Source: Parabacteroides sp. PF5-6 (GTDB taxonomy: Bacteria > Bacteroidota > Bacteroidia > Bacteroidales > Tannerellaceae). From it: 64,000 nt of DNA. The position numbers and the translations under genes were made by a program. The notes under the pieces are model-generated. The model had not been told where the DNA came from. It was given only the letters and a program-made list of their open reading frames with translations, and did not search any database. The number at the start of each line of letters is the position of its first letter. Within the stretch, counting starts at the first letter, position 1. The DNA lies in contig NZ_JAQFIN010000002.1 in assembly GCF_029504695.1 (NCBI RefSeq), forward strand, positions 62,001 through 126,000, read 5' to 3'. Shown here piece after piece: positions 25,824 through 34,742 of the stretch.

Positions 25824-26471
25824 ATGATAAAAACGATCTTAGTTGACGACCATGCATTATTCCGCTTAGGGATAAAGAGTGCGATTACGAATGGACATAC
25901 CGATATCTGTATTGCCGGTGAAGCGGATTGCGGGCTTGCCTTGTTCCGCCTATTGGAAACGACTATGCCGGATATCATTCTATTGGATATTTTATTGCCC
26001 GATATGACGGGGATAGCAATTGCCCGGCGGCTCAGAAAAGAGTATCCGGGCATAAAAATCCTGGCGATCTCGGCGGAGAATACAAAAGAGGTCGTGCAGG
26101 AGATGCTCGATATCGGTATCGAAGGTTTTATCAGCAAACGCCAGGGTGGGCCGGATGAGATCGCACAGGCGATCCGTACGATCATGAACGGCTATGAGTA
26201 CTTCGGCAACGATATCGCCGCGATCATCTATAAGGTCTACGTGGCGAAGAAACGGACCGCCGAAGTCACGCCGGAATTTACCGACCGCGAAAAAGAGATC
26301 ATCGAGCTTTGCCGCGATGGCCTGTTGAGCAAGCAGATCGCCGACCGCCTCTGTATCAGTTCCCGCACGGTGGATAACCACAAGAATAACATCTTCCGCA
26401 AGCTCGATATCAACAATACGATGGAGATGGTGCAGTATGCACTGAAAAATGGGATCATCCGGATGGATTAA
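25824..26471 (+). CDS. NarL/LuxR-type response regulator
   Basis: The 215-residue protein has a receiver domain with acidic pocket Asp8/Asp9, phosphorylation site Asp55 (IILLDILLPD) and conserved Lys105 (GFISK). The C-terminal LuxR-type HTH (TDREKEIIELCRDGLLSKQI, then CISSRTVDNHKNNIFRKL) follows from about residue 150. It should bind DNA as a dimer when phosphorylated by the kinase encoded next, with which it forms an operon; the true kinase start lies 13 nt after its stop. Paired palindromes lie upstream of its own promoter and of the CDC-like gene 5 kb away, and are its most likely targets. Confidence 0.92.
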   Translation: MIKTILVDDHALFRLGIKSAITNGHTDICIAGEADCGLALFRLLETTMPDIILLDILLPDMTGIAIARRLRKEYPGIKILAISAENTKEVVQEMLDIGIEGFISKRQGGPDEIAQAIRTIMNGYEYFGNDIAAIIYKVYVAKKRTAEVTPEFTDREKEIIELCRDGLLSKQIADRLCISSRTVDNHKNNIFRKLDINNTMEMVQYALKNGIIRMD

Positions 26472-26484
26472 AAACGATACGATT

Positions 26485-28506
26485 ATGAAATACCTCATCA
26501 CGATCATTCTTTTTTGCCTGACCTGTCAGTTGCAGGCACAATCGGTTCCCAGCGTAACCGAACGAATCCGGCAGTACGAACAGGAGATTGCCGAAGGGCA
26601 GGTGGATGAAATAAAAATGCTAAAGAATTACATCGATCTGATCAGCCTTTATCGCACGATCGATATGGGGAAGAGCCATTCTTATTTCCGACAGGCCGTG
26701 GCGTACGCACAGGAAAAAGGCCAACTGGAATGGGAATCGTCCTATTGGCGGCGCATGGCCGAGGTGTATTATGACCATGGCAAGATCGACTCCTCTTTTT
26801 ACTGCATCGACCAGGCGATTGCGCTTATCGAAGGGAAAGGATATGATTATGAACAATGCGCCAATTACCAGGTGCAGGGAACAGCTTTCTTCCAGGGACA
26901 TGAGTATGAGAAAGCTTTGGAGGCTTACCTGAAAGCCTTGGAACTGAACGAAAAAGACAAAACACAGAAAATAGCGGCGCAAAAGAATACGCTGAACAAT
27001 ATCGGCATCGAGTCGTCGACCTACGCGAAGATCGCCGAGATTTACGCGGAATTATTGAATTACGACCAGGCGATCGACTACCTGCTTCGGGCGAAGAAGA
27101 TCATGGAAGATAACCCAACCGAACGCATCGCCTTTGTCTATTTCACAATCGAGTTGAATGGCATGCTTGCCGAAATCTATACGATCACCAAGCAACCCGA
27201 CCAAGCATTGCCTTTGTTGGAAAAGAGTTACGAGATGGCGGTTGAAAAAGAATTATTGCCGGAAGTCATACTCGGCCTATGCCGGTTGTCCCATTTCTAC
27301 GCTACCGAACGGAAGGATTACCATCAGGCATTGACCTTCGCCCGGGAAGCCGAAAAGGAGGCCGGAAAAACACAACGCCCGGACCTGATCAGCGCGGCTG
27401 ACCGAAGTATGATGATCGCCCATTTCGGTTTGAAGGAGTATACGGCAGCTCGCCACTACGCCGAGAAGGCATTGGCGAATACCGACCCGGACGATTGGGA
27501 AAACAATCAGGATGTCTACGGCCATCTGATCCTATTTCATGCTTTGTCGGGCGATGTGAAGCAAGCGGAAGTCTACCTGGGAAAATACAATGAAGCTGTA
27601 GCCAAACTATCCGACACGAATCTCCACAACTCCCTTCAGGAGATGGAAGTGAAATACGATGTAAAAAAGAAAGAATTGGAGATCGTACGCCAACAAGCGG
27701 AAATCGATCGGCATCAAACGAAGCAGTATATTTACCTCGGAGGACTGATCGCTGCCGGTATCCTCTTACTCTTATTCATCTATATCGCCAGCCTGCGCTC
27801 CAAACGCAACCGCGCCCTGGCGGAGACCAACGCCACCAAAGACAAATTCTTCAGCATCATCTCGCACGATCTGAAGAACCCGGCCATCGCCCAGCGCGAT
27901 GCCTTGCAGCAACTGATCACCCATGCCGGCGAATGGGATGCCGATTCGCTCGCGCAATACTACAAAGAGCTGCTCCAATCGGCCGACGGGCAGGTCGAAT
28001 TGCTCTACAACCTGCTCAACTGGGCACAGGTACAGACCGGGCGTATGCCTTACAACCCGACCGCTTTCGATATCGTGATGGAGCTGCGGTCCGATATCCT
28101 ATTGACCAAAAACCTGGCCGACCGCAAAGGCGTCAGCCTCGATCTGCGGATGCCCGATACGCTGGTGTTGACGGGCGACCGGAATATGTTGACCACCGTG
28201 GTGCGCAACCTACTGACCAATGCCGTGAAGTTTACCGAGAAAGGCGGACGGATCACGTTGGGCATCGAACCGGAAGAGAGTGGCGGGTATATCATCTCCG
28301 TAGCCGATACAGGCACCGGCATGAATCGGGAGCAGATCGAAAGCCTTTTCCATATCGACCGTCGCCCTTCCCGCGCGGGTACAGCCGGCGAACCGGGCAG
28401 CGGGCTGGGCCTTGTTGTCTGCAAAGAACTGATCGAAAAGCACGGCAGCGCCCTCTGTCTGGAGAGCGTAAAAGGCAAAGGAAGCCGCTTCTGGTTCGCA
28501 ATCTGA
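26485..28506 (+). CDS. TPR-containing sensor histidine kinase
   Basis: From the ATG at 26485 the 673-residue protein has a signal peptide (MKYLITIILFCLTCQLQAQS), a periplasmic TPR-like helical domain to about residue 385 (CANYQVQGTAFFQGHEYEKA and similar), a coiled segment, one membrane helix (YLGGLIAAGILLLLFIYIA, about 410-430) and a cytoplasmic kinase. The H-box is FFSIISHDLKNP, the N-box LLTNAVKFTEKGG, then DTGTGM and GSGLGLVVCKELIEKHG. This is the common Bacteroidetes TPR-kinase architecture that pairs with NarL-type regulators. The frame starts 12 codons earlier, overlapping the regulator, but the signal peptide fixes the start. Confidence 0.92.
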   Translation: MKYLITIILFCLTCQLQAQSVPSVTERIRQYEQEIAEGQVDEIKMLKNYIDLISLYRTIDMGKSHSYFRQAVAYAQEKGQLEWESSYWRRMAEVYYDHGKIDSSFYCIDQAIALIEGKGYDYEQCANYQVQGTAFFQGHEYEKALEAYLKALELNEKDKTQKIAAQKNTLNNIGIESSTYAKIAEIYAELLNYDQAIDYLLRAKKIMEDNPTERIAFVYFTIELNGMLAEIYTITKQPDQALPLLEKSYEMAVEKELLPEVILGLCRLSHFYATERKDYHQALTFAREAEKEAGKTQRPDLISAADRSMMIAHFGLKEYTAARHYAEKALANTDPDDWENNQDVYGHLILFHALSGDVKQAEVYLGKYNEAVAKLSDTNLHNSLQEMEVKYDVKKKELEIVRQQAEIDRHQTKQYIYLGGLIAAGILLLLFIYIASLRSKRNRALAETNATKDKFFSIISHDLKNPAIAQRDALQQLITHAGEWDADSLAQYYKELLQSADGQVELLYNLLNWAQVQTGRMPYNPTAFDIVMELRSDILLTKNLADRKGVSLDLRMPDTLVLTGDRNMLTTVVRNLLTNAVKFTEKGGRITLGIEPEESGGYIISVADTGTGMNREQIESLFHIDRRPSRAGTAGEPGSGLGLVVCKELIEKHGSALCLESVKGKGSRFWFAI

Positions 28507-28523
28507 GGAGAAGGTCGACAGAC

Positions 28524-28621
28524 CTTCCCGAAAAAGGCCGGCGGAGTTTCCGAAAAGGCCGGCGGCCTTTTGAAAAACCCTGCCGGCCTTTTGGAAAACT
28601 CCGGCGGCCTTTTTCGGGAAG
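28524..28621. repeat. 22-nt-period palindromic element (GGCCGGC/GCCGGCC type), copy 2
   Basis: Four units of about 22 nt (CCGAAAAAGGCCGGCGGAG and variants) form a large imperfect hairpin between CTTCCCG (28524) and CGGGAAG (28621). It begins 17 nt after the kinase stop and may act as the operon terminator. Related to 5158-5239. Confidence 0.85.
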
Positions 28622-28639
28622 CCTCCCTCCTCCTCCAAG

Positions 28640-28719
28640 CCTTCACCCGAAACGCTGATCAATACAGGGATCTGGCGGCCGGGTGAAAGGTGAAGACCGG
28701 GGTAAAAACTTTTAGTACG
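28640..28719 (-). repeat. 3' hairpin element, copy A (after the CDC-like gene)
   Basis: Read on the minus strand from 6 nt after the stop: CTAAAAGTTTTTACC, then CTTCACCTTTCACCC, a variable loop of about 35 nt and GGGTGAAGG. Copies B (55149-55227) and C (56996-57074) have the same order and the same position relative to a stop codon. Confidence 0.8.
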
Positions 28720-28721
28720 TT

Positions 28722-30725
28722 TTAGATCTCGCCACCGTTATGCCAACAACATTCGTAACCCGGGACGAACCAGTCGACCGTATCTCCTCCCAATTTGCCC
28801 GGGCGCAGATAACCGGCAAAAATATCACTGCACGGTAACTCATAGGTATGTTCAAAGATCTTTGCCAAATCACTCCAATGCCGTACCTTAAGATGTACCT
28901 TGTATATATTCTTGGGTAAGTGAATGGTCGGATTCAAAGTGGACTTACGGCCAATTTTTCTCTCTCCGGGGAATAAAAGATGTTTCGTCGGTATTTCTTT
29001 CCCGGTGCTGTCGAACTTGGTGTAATATCCGGAAACCCGAATATCGGTAGCTTTCAACGTATTGAGTACATTTACTTTCAGGCCGGTATTGGGCACAATG
29101 CGTTTCACCTTATGCACACCGCTCTTCCAGAAGGTAATATCTTTGGGGTTTGCTCCGGAAATCATCATCGCTTTGTAGGAGAGTATCACACCGTTCACAT
29201 CGTTTTCCTTTGCCCCGGTTTTTAGGTTGACGGTGGTATGCGACTTTTGGAAATTAAGCACCTTTGTTCTGGCACCCTCCATTTGTCTTTTACAGAAGTC
29301 GACGTCGGCTTCCTCTTTATTTCGGGTTAATTCTGAGCCAAAGATGGTGTCTGCGTTTTTCACATCTCCTCCCCGACAGAGGGCCTTATTGGTGTATTCT
29401 ATGTTGCTCGATTTCGCATTTACACTTTGATCTAACGACACGCCATAGGCTGATACTTTTGCACTTTGTACCAGGCTGTTATTTGTGCTGGAGAGTTCTT
29501 CCAACAGGTAAAGTTGCCGTCCGTATTTCACGCTTTTGACGAAGATAACCGTCTTGCCTCCGAATGCCCTCTTCACATCGTCTACGGTGATATTATCGGC
29601 AAACAGGGTCGAGAGGTCGTTTTTATCATACTCGGCCGAGGCGGTATAATACACCTGCGTGAAGTCGGTCAGAAAGAGCGACGAATAGGACGACTTCTTT
29701 TGTTCGAAGTTGGCGCTGGCTTTAATCCCGGCAAACGAGGCGGAGCAGCTCATCTTGACGGTCATCTCATCCATACTTTTGGCTTCCGTGGTCACATTTT
29801 TGAAATCCGCGGTAACCGCTCTGCCGCTTTTGACAAAGCTATCTACAATCTCGGAGATCGCATCATTCACCGGATCTTCCAGATTGCCGAAACTATTGGC
29901 TTTTACCACACGCGAGTTGCCGCCCGGGATCGTACTGGGGAAAGAAGAGATATTGACCTGCACCTTGCCGCGCGCCAGTCCGGCCTCCGTGGGAGCCATC
30001 GTGCCCAAGCTACGATCCACAACCAATAACATACCCGGGTAAAGCTCATTCTTTGTGCACGACATCAGAAATTCGGTACCATCTTCCGGACGGACAATCT
30101 CTTCGTACTTGATCAGGTAATCGCCTTCGATCCTGGTCTTACGCTCTTCGTTATCAATGGCTTTCTGAATATCTGTCTCGTTAAAACTCAACGCGCGCAA
30201 ATAGTCATTGATGGCTTTTCGGCGTTGCGCGTCGGTCTGTTGCGCGGTCGTTGCCGCGGGCTTTGCTGTAGTCGTTGCCGCAGGCTTTGTTGTGGTGGTG
30301 GTTGTCGCCGTACGCGTTGTTGTACGCGTTGGGACAGTTTTCCTCGTTACGGTCTTCGGTGTGGCAAGCGTTCTGGATGTCGTCGGCCTTGTGACTGTTG
30401 TCGCGGCACTTGTTTTTTGTTTGATCAACGGATACTGTGCCAAATTGGTTGCTTCGTCATACAGATTGATATAGATGCCGTATTCTGTTCCGGCTTTGAA
30501 ACTGGTGAAGGTGTGTGTTGTTTTACCGGTGATCAGAACGGGGGTCGGTACAAACCCTGTCGCACCGGGGATCACCTCATACCAGCATACCTGGTAACGA
30601 AGCTTCGCTGCGGGAGTGACGTTGTCGCTCGCGGCTTTCCATGTGATGGTGAAACCTTTGGTAGTCACATTGCTCACTGTGATTCGGGTGTCCGACGGTA
30701 AGGTCGGCTTAATGGAGTCTGCCAT
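28722..30725 (-). CDS. Cholesterol-dependent-cytolysin-like protein with FN3 domain
   Basis: The 667-residue product has an FN3 domain (about 10-105: ITVSNVTTKGFTITWKAASD), a Thr/Lys/Pro-rich linker (about 108-165) and a thiol-activated-cytolysin domain from about 170. Matches to perfringolysin-type proteins include LYPGMLLVVDRSL, FTQVYYTASAEYDKND, TLFADNITVDDVKR and VKYGRQLYLLEELSS. CDC proteins form large membrane pores. In place of the cholesterol-binding undecapeptide this one has about HWSDLAKIFEH (residues 616-626), and the Thr-Leu sterol pair is not evident. No signal peptide is visible. The promoter carries two palindromes shared with the two-component locus. It may be a CDC-like partner protein, or act after cell lysis or through a non-classical exporter. 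Confidence 0.82.
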   Translation of the reverse strand: MADSIKPTLPSDTRITVSNVTTKGFTITWKAASDNVTPAAKLRYQVCWYEVIPGATGFVPTPVLITGKTTHTFTSFKAGTEYGIYINLYDEATNLAQYPLIKQKTSAATTVTRPTTSRTLATPKTVTRKTVPTRTTTRTATTTTTTKPAATTTAKPAATTAQQTDAQRRKAINDYLRALSFNETDIQKAIDNEERKTRIEGDYLIKYEEIVRPEDGTEFLMSCTKNELYPGMLLVVDRSLGTMAPTEAGLARGKVQVNISSFPSTIPGGNSRVVKANSFGNLEDPVNDAISEIVDSFVKSGRAVTADFKNVTTEAKSMDEMTVKMSCSASFAGIKASANFEQKKSSYSSLFLTDFTQVYYTASAEYDKNDLSTLFADNITVDDVKRAFGGKTVIFVKSVKYGRQLYLLEELSSTNNSLVQSAKVSAYGVSLDQSVNAKSSNIEYTNKALCRGGDVKNADTIFGSELTRNKEEADVDFCKRQMEGARTKVLNFQKSHTTVNLKTGAKENDVNGVILSYKAMMISGANPKDITFWKSGVHKVKRIVPNTGLKVNVLNTLKATDIRVSGYYTKFDSTGKEIPTKHLLFPGERKIGRKSTLNPTIHLPKNIYKVHLKVRHWSDLAKIFEHTYELPCSDIFAGYLRPGKLGGDTVDWFVPGYECCWHNGGEI

Positions 30726-30752
30726 GATTTTTTTGTTTTAAAGTTGATAAGG

Positions 30753-30822
30753 CAAAGGTAGAGGCACCTCTGGAGGCTGTCAATGGGTAATTCTACTCAA
30801 ATTGGCATGAGTAATATTACTC
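30753..30822 (-). promoter_or_regulatory. Two-palindrome operator and promoter of the CDC-like gene
   Basis: On the minus strand ATTG (30781-30784), 20 nt and TACCTTTG (30753-30760) form the promoter, with a leader of about 25 nt. Site 1 GGGTAATTCTACTC (30785-30798) abuts the -33 box and site 2 GAGTAATATTACTC (30809-30822, perfect palindrome) lies 24 nt further. TATTTTTG at 30835-30842 could be a -7 box for the small plus-strand gene at 30898. Confidence 0.72.
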
Positions 30823-30897
30823 AGACAGATTGAGTATTTTTGCCTATTGACGCGGTTCGTTCGGCTGTCGAACTTTGTTGCATAAAATGAGTAAACG

Positions 30898-31095
30898 ATG
30901 GATGCGAAGAAACCCGATAAGGAAGAACTTATTTCTTTAGCCGAGAAAACAAAGCGCTATTGCGACTTATTGATCGAGCAAAGCGACAACTGGCTGTCGG
31001 AGGAAGAAGGCGTCCGAAATGTGGAGAAGCGGCTGGAGAAACCGCCGGTGAATATACGCAAATCTCGTACGACCGGGAAGTCGGATACGCATTGA
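30898..31095 (+). CDS. Small hypothetical protein
   Basis: The 65-residue frame (MDAKKPDKEELISLAEKTKR, then YCDLLIEQSDNWLSEEEGVRN) is highly charged and helical with no signal peptide or known domain. It is divergent from the CDC-like gene and shares the operator region. A TATTTTTG box lies about 55 nt before it. Its last third, from PPVNIRKS onward, is basic and less helix-like, which may mean the frame was altered near 31040. It could encode a partner of the CDC-like protein, but only position suggests this. Confidence 0.45.
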   Translation: MDAKKPDKEELISLAEKTKRYCDLLIEQSDNWLSEEEGVRNVEKRLEKPPVNIRKSRTTGKSDTH

Positions 31096-31107
31096 ACAGC
31101 CACGAAC

Positions 31108-32010
31108 CTATACCGTTGCTTCTATCCCGTATTGCCGGAAGATCTCCAGGCAGCGCTTTTGTAGTTCTTTCGAAGGCGTTCTCATGGGGATGTTGTCCGG
31201 ATTGTATGAGGTCCCGAGTTTCTGGTGTTTCCCTTTTCCGATATCGTGATAGAGCAATAGATTCACGGTATAACGCTTAGGCAGGGAAGCGAGGAAGCGG
31301 GCGGTTTCCGTGATATTCTCTTCATCGGCGTTGACCCCTTCGATCAAAGGGATACGGATAACGATTTCTTTCCCGGCTTCGGCCAACAGGCGGATATTGG
31401 ACAGGATCGGTTGATTGGGTGTGCCGCAGAAATATTGATGTTTGGCGGCATCCATATGTTTGAGGTCGACCAGGAAAAGATCCGTATGTTGCATCACTTC
31501 ATTGACCGTCGCAGCTCCGGCATACAAAGTCGTATCCACGGCGCGATGAATGCCCAGTTGCCCGCAACGGCGAAGCAATTCGACCAATACTTCCCGGTGC
31601 ATCAAGGGCTCGCCACCACAGAAAGTCACTCCCCCTTCGGAACGGTCCATAAAGAGGGTCTCCTTCTCGATCTCACGCATCAGTTCATCCACCGAAACCG
31701 GTTTGCCGGATATCTCCATCGCGAATGTCGGACAGACATCCGCGCATGCCCCGCAAAGGGTACAGAGCGACCGGTCGGTAACCATCCCGTCCGGCGTTGC
31801 TTGTATGGCTTTTTGTTTACAGATCTGCACACAAGCCTGGCAGCCCAGGCATTTACTGCGCGTATATAGTTTTTCTTTTTTCGGAGAGATCCCTTCGGGA
31901 TTATGACACCAGAGACAGGACAGCGGGCATCCTTTCAAAAAGATCGTAATTCGGATGCCCGGCCCGTCATTTATGGCGTAGCGTTTAATATCGAAAAAAA
32001 GAGATTTCAT
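31108..32010 (-). CDS. Glycyl-radical enzyme activating protein
   Basis: This radical SAM activase installs the glycyl radical on the enzyme encoded upstream. The 300-residue protein has the CX3CX2C motif GCPLSCLWCHNP (Cys28, Cys32, Cys35) and a ferredoxin-like insert with two CX2CX2CX3C clusters (Cys54/57/60/64 and Cys83/86/89/93). That insert is typical of activases of glycyl radical dehydratases rather than of plain PflA. Its ATG overlaps the stop of the glycyl radical enzyme gene by one base (TAATG), so translation is coupled. Confidence 0.93.
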   Translation of the reverse strand: MKSLFFDIKRYAINDGPGIRITIFLKGCPLSCLWCHNPEGISPKKEKLYTRSKCLGCQACVQICKQKAIQATPDGMVTDRSLCTLCGACADVCPTFAMEISGKPVSVDELMREIEKETLFMDRSEGGVTFCGGEPLMHREVLVELLRRCGQLGIHRAVDTTLYAGAATVNEVMQHTDLFLVDLKHMDAAKHQYFCGTPNQPILSNIRLLAEAGKEIVIRIPLIEGVNADEENITETARFLASLPKRYTVNLLLYHDIGKGKHQKLGTSYNPDNIPMRTPSKELQKRCLEIFRQYGIEATV

Positions 32011-34454
32011 TAAAAGCTTTCCTGCTCCGTACGTGCGATCACATCGGCCTGCAGGTCTTCGTTCATATCGTTGAAATAATCACTGTAGCCGGCCACGCGC
32101 ACCAGCAGATCCCGGTATTCCTCCGGGCATTCCTGTGCTTTGAGCAGGGTTTCCGTATCCACAATATTGAATTGGATATGATGGCCACCCAGGGCAAAGT
32201 AGGTACGGATCAATGCGCAAAGCTTGGAGATATCTTCTTCCTTCTTCAACAGAGAAGGCATAAAGCGCTGGTTCAACAGCGTTCCCCCACTCTTCACCTG
32301 ATCGAGCTTGCCTAATGATTTCACCACCGCTGAAGGCCCATGCGTATCGGCACCATGCGAAGGCGAGGTACCATCGGAGATGGCCTTGCCGGCCAAGCGT
32401 CCGTTCGGCGTGGCGCCCATCACCTTACCAAAATACACATGGCAGGTGGTCGACAGCATATTCAGATGGAAACATTCTCCTTTGGTATTCGGACGGCCTT
32501 CGATCGCGTCGTACAGGTCGTCGTATACCTTGACCGCGATCCGGTCGGCATACGGATCGTCGTTACCGAAGAAAGGTGTCCGGTTCAAGATCGTCTGCCG
32601 CATGGGTTCCAGATCTTCAAAGTTCGAGTCGATCGCATACAACATCTCTGCCATCGTAAAGCGTTTTTCTTCGAACACATGTTTCTTCAGGCTGCTCAAG
32701 CTGTCGGTGATCGTGCCCAGACCGGTGCACTGGATATAGTTCGTATTGTAGCGCGGCCCACCGTTATAGTAGTCTTTCCCGCGGGAAATGCAATCATCAA
32801 TAAAGAGCGAAAGGAAGGTCGCCGGCGCGTATTTGGCAAACATCCGGTCGATATAGTTACTCACCCGAACCTTCATGTCTACGAAATAGTACAACTGTTT
32901 CAGGAAAGCGTCATACAACTCATCGTAGGTTGCGAAACCGACCGGATCACCCGTCTCCAGCCCGACTTTGCGTCCGGAAACCGGATCGATCCCGTTATGC
33001 AGGGTTACTTCCAGGATCTTCGGCACATTCAGGTAACCGGTCAACACATACGCTTCCTTACCGAAAGCGCCCACCTCGATACAGCCGCTGCATCCGCCTT
33101 CGCGGGCATCGGTCAACGACTTACCCTGGCGCACCAGTTCCTGTACGTAGACATCCGGATTAAAGACCGAAGGATAACCATGTCCCTGGCGGATCACCTT
33201 ACAACCGGCACGCAGGAAACGCTCCGGCGTACGGCTGCTGATATGGATCGCGCTACCGGGTTGCAGGATATGCAATTCTTCGATCACTTCGAGCATGATA
33301 TACGAGACCTCATTTACTCCGTCGCTACCGTCGGCCTTTACGCCTCCGATATTCAGGTTCGTGAAGTCATTGTACGTGCCGCTCTCCCGTGCCGTGATGC
33401 CCACTTTGGGAGGCGCCGTATGGTTATTCACTTTGATAAAGAAACACGACATCAGTTCTTTCGCCTGGTCACGCGTCAATGTTCCTTCCGCAATTTCTTT
33501 CTCATAGAAAGGAGCCAGATGTTGGTCGAAATGGCCGGGATTCATCGCGTCCCATCCGTTCAATTCGGTGATGGTGCCCAGGTGAACAAACCAATACATC
33601 TGTATCGCTTCCCAATACGTGCGGGGAGCATGGGCCGGCACCCAGCGGCAAACCTCCGCGATCTTGCGCAACTCAGCCGCGCGCACGGGATCTTTCTCCG
33701 TCAGCGCCATCTCATCGGCCAGGTCGGCATGACGCTCGGCAAACACAATCGCCGCATCACACGAGATCAACATCGCCGTCAGCTCTTCCTGTTTGTCCGT
33801 AGCCTCCGGATCATTCAGGAAGTCCAGTTTCTCCAATTCACCGGCAATCTTTTCTTTCAGATCCAACAGGCCGAAACGATACACCTTGTCATCCAAGGAT
33901 GTATGTCCCGGAGCCCGTTGTTCCATAAATTCCGTGAAAATGCCCACTTCGTAAGCTTCTTTCCAATATTGAGGTACATGGTTAAATATACGTTCCCGTT
34001 GGGTACGTCCTTTCCAGTAAGGGATCACTTCACGTGCATACGTGTCGATATCTTCGGGACTGATCGTATACGACTGCAACTCCCGGGTATTCAGGATATA
34101 TAAGTCTTCCACGCTGTGGCAAGTCAGCTCCGGGAAAGTCGGAACAGCCTTGGGTTTTGGTCCGCGTTCGCCTACGATCAATTCATCCTTACCAATGTAA
34201 ATGGTTTTTTGTTTACAGATTTCTAAAAAATTTAGCGCTCTCAGTACAGGGATAGGATACTTACCTTCATTATCATTATAAAATTGCGTTTCAATCAGAG
34301 CACGCTCAATCGAAAGAGACGGTTGTGCATTAAAAGTCTCTTCACGAAGGCGTTGGATACGGTCGTTCATCCCGTATGCATTGGATAATCCGTTCGGATC
34401 ATTCATTGTGTTCATAAGATTCTCGTTTGGACAGAACGCAGCTATTGCCTGCAT
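32010..34454 (-). CDS. Glycyl radical dehydratase, HypD-like
   Basis: The protein resembles trans-4-hydroxy-L-proline dehydratase, which converts hydroxyproline to pyrroline-5-carboxylate. Shared stretches with the clostridial HypD I remember include FTEFMEQRAPGH, EAIQMYWFVHLG, DGVNEVSYI, GGPRYNTNYIQ and SGGTLLNQRF. The thiyl-radical Cys lies in GCSGCIEVGAFGKEAYVLTG and the glycyl radical in RVAGYSDYF, Gly about 26 residues from the end. The substrate is inferred; no pyrroline-carboxylate reductase gene is in the window. The start is uncertain: homologues begin near MNDRIQRLREETFNAQPSLS (ATG at 34370), while the frame opens at 34454. The activase gene follows with one-base overlap. Confidence 0.85.
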   Translation of the reverse strand: MQAIAAFCPNENLMNTMNDPNGLSNAYGMNDRIQRLREETFNAQPSLSIERALIETQFYNDNEGKYPIPVLRALNFLEICKQKTIYIGKDELIVGERGPKPKAVPTFPELTCHSVEDLYILNTRELQSYTISPEDIDTYAREVIPYWKGRTQRERIFNHVPQYWKEAYEVGIFTEFMEQRAPGHTSLDDKVYRFGLLDLKEKIAGELEKLDFLNDPEATDKQEELTAMLISCDAAIVFAERHADLADEMALTEKDPVRAAELRKIAEVCRWVPAHAPRTYWEAIQMYWFVHLGTITELNGWDAMNPGHFDQHLAPFYEKEIAEGTLTRDQAKELMSCFFIKVNNHTAPPKVGITARESGTYNDFTNLNIGGVKADGSDGVNEVSYIMLEVIEELHILQPGSAIHISSRTPERFLRAGCKVIRQGHGYPSVFNPDVYVQELVRQGKSLTDAREGGCSGCIEVGAFGKEAYVLTGYLNVPKILEVTLHNGIDPVSGRKVGLETGDPVGFATYDELYDAFLKQLYYFVDMKVRVSNYIDRMFAKYAPATFLSLFIDDCISRGKDYYNGGPRYNTNYIQCTGLGTITDSLSSLKKHVFEEKRFTMAEMLYAIDSNFEDLEPMRQTILNRTPFFGNDDPYADRIAVKVYDDLYDAIEGRPNTKGECFHLNMLSTTCHVYFGKVMGATPNGRLAGKAISDGTSPSHGADTHGPSAVVKSLGKLDQVKSGGTLLNQRFMPSLLKKEEDISKLCALIRTYFALGGHHIQFNIVDTETLLKAQECPEEYRDLLVRVAGYSDYFNDMNEDLQADVIARTEQESF

Positions 34455-34742
34455 CCTGATAAATTAGAAAATAAAAGAAATAAAAAGAATAAATCAGGTC
34501 ACCGGGCGGCGACCAAGGGAAAAGCTGTTTAATTGTAGAACATCAAACAGTTGAAAAGTTTCCGATATCTTCGAATGCTATTAGCCATAGCGCAAAGAAG
34601 CTTTTGTACTTCCGCGACAAACATACGACACTTTCTCCAAACCACAACACAAAAAAAAGATACTTTAAAACATATTTCTGGCGGGAAAACGGTTAGAATC
34701 TTCGTTTATGAGGATCTTGACGCCAGTTCCACACACTTTTCA

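Noticed and set aside
28107-28658. Several Arg/Pro-rich frames across the end of the kinase and the GGCCGGC element
   Set aside because: Shadows of the kinase and of the palindromic repeat.
30960-31280. 106-codon frame overlapping the activase gene
   Set aside because: Runs deep into a conserved gene on the other strand; composition looks accidental.
32340-34103. 587-codon plus-strand frame opposite the HypD-like gene
   Set aside because: It is antisense to a strongly conserved enzyme and has no recognisable protein features.
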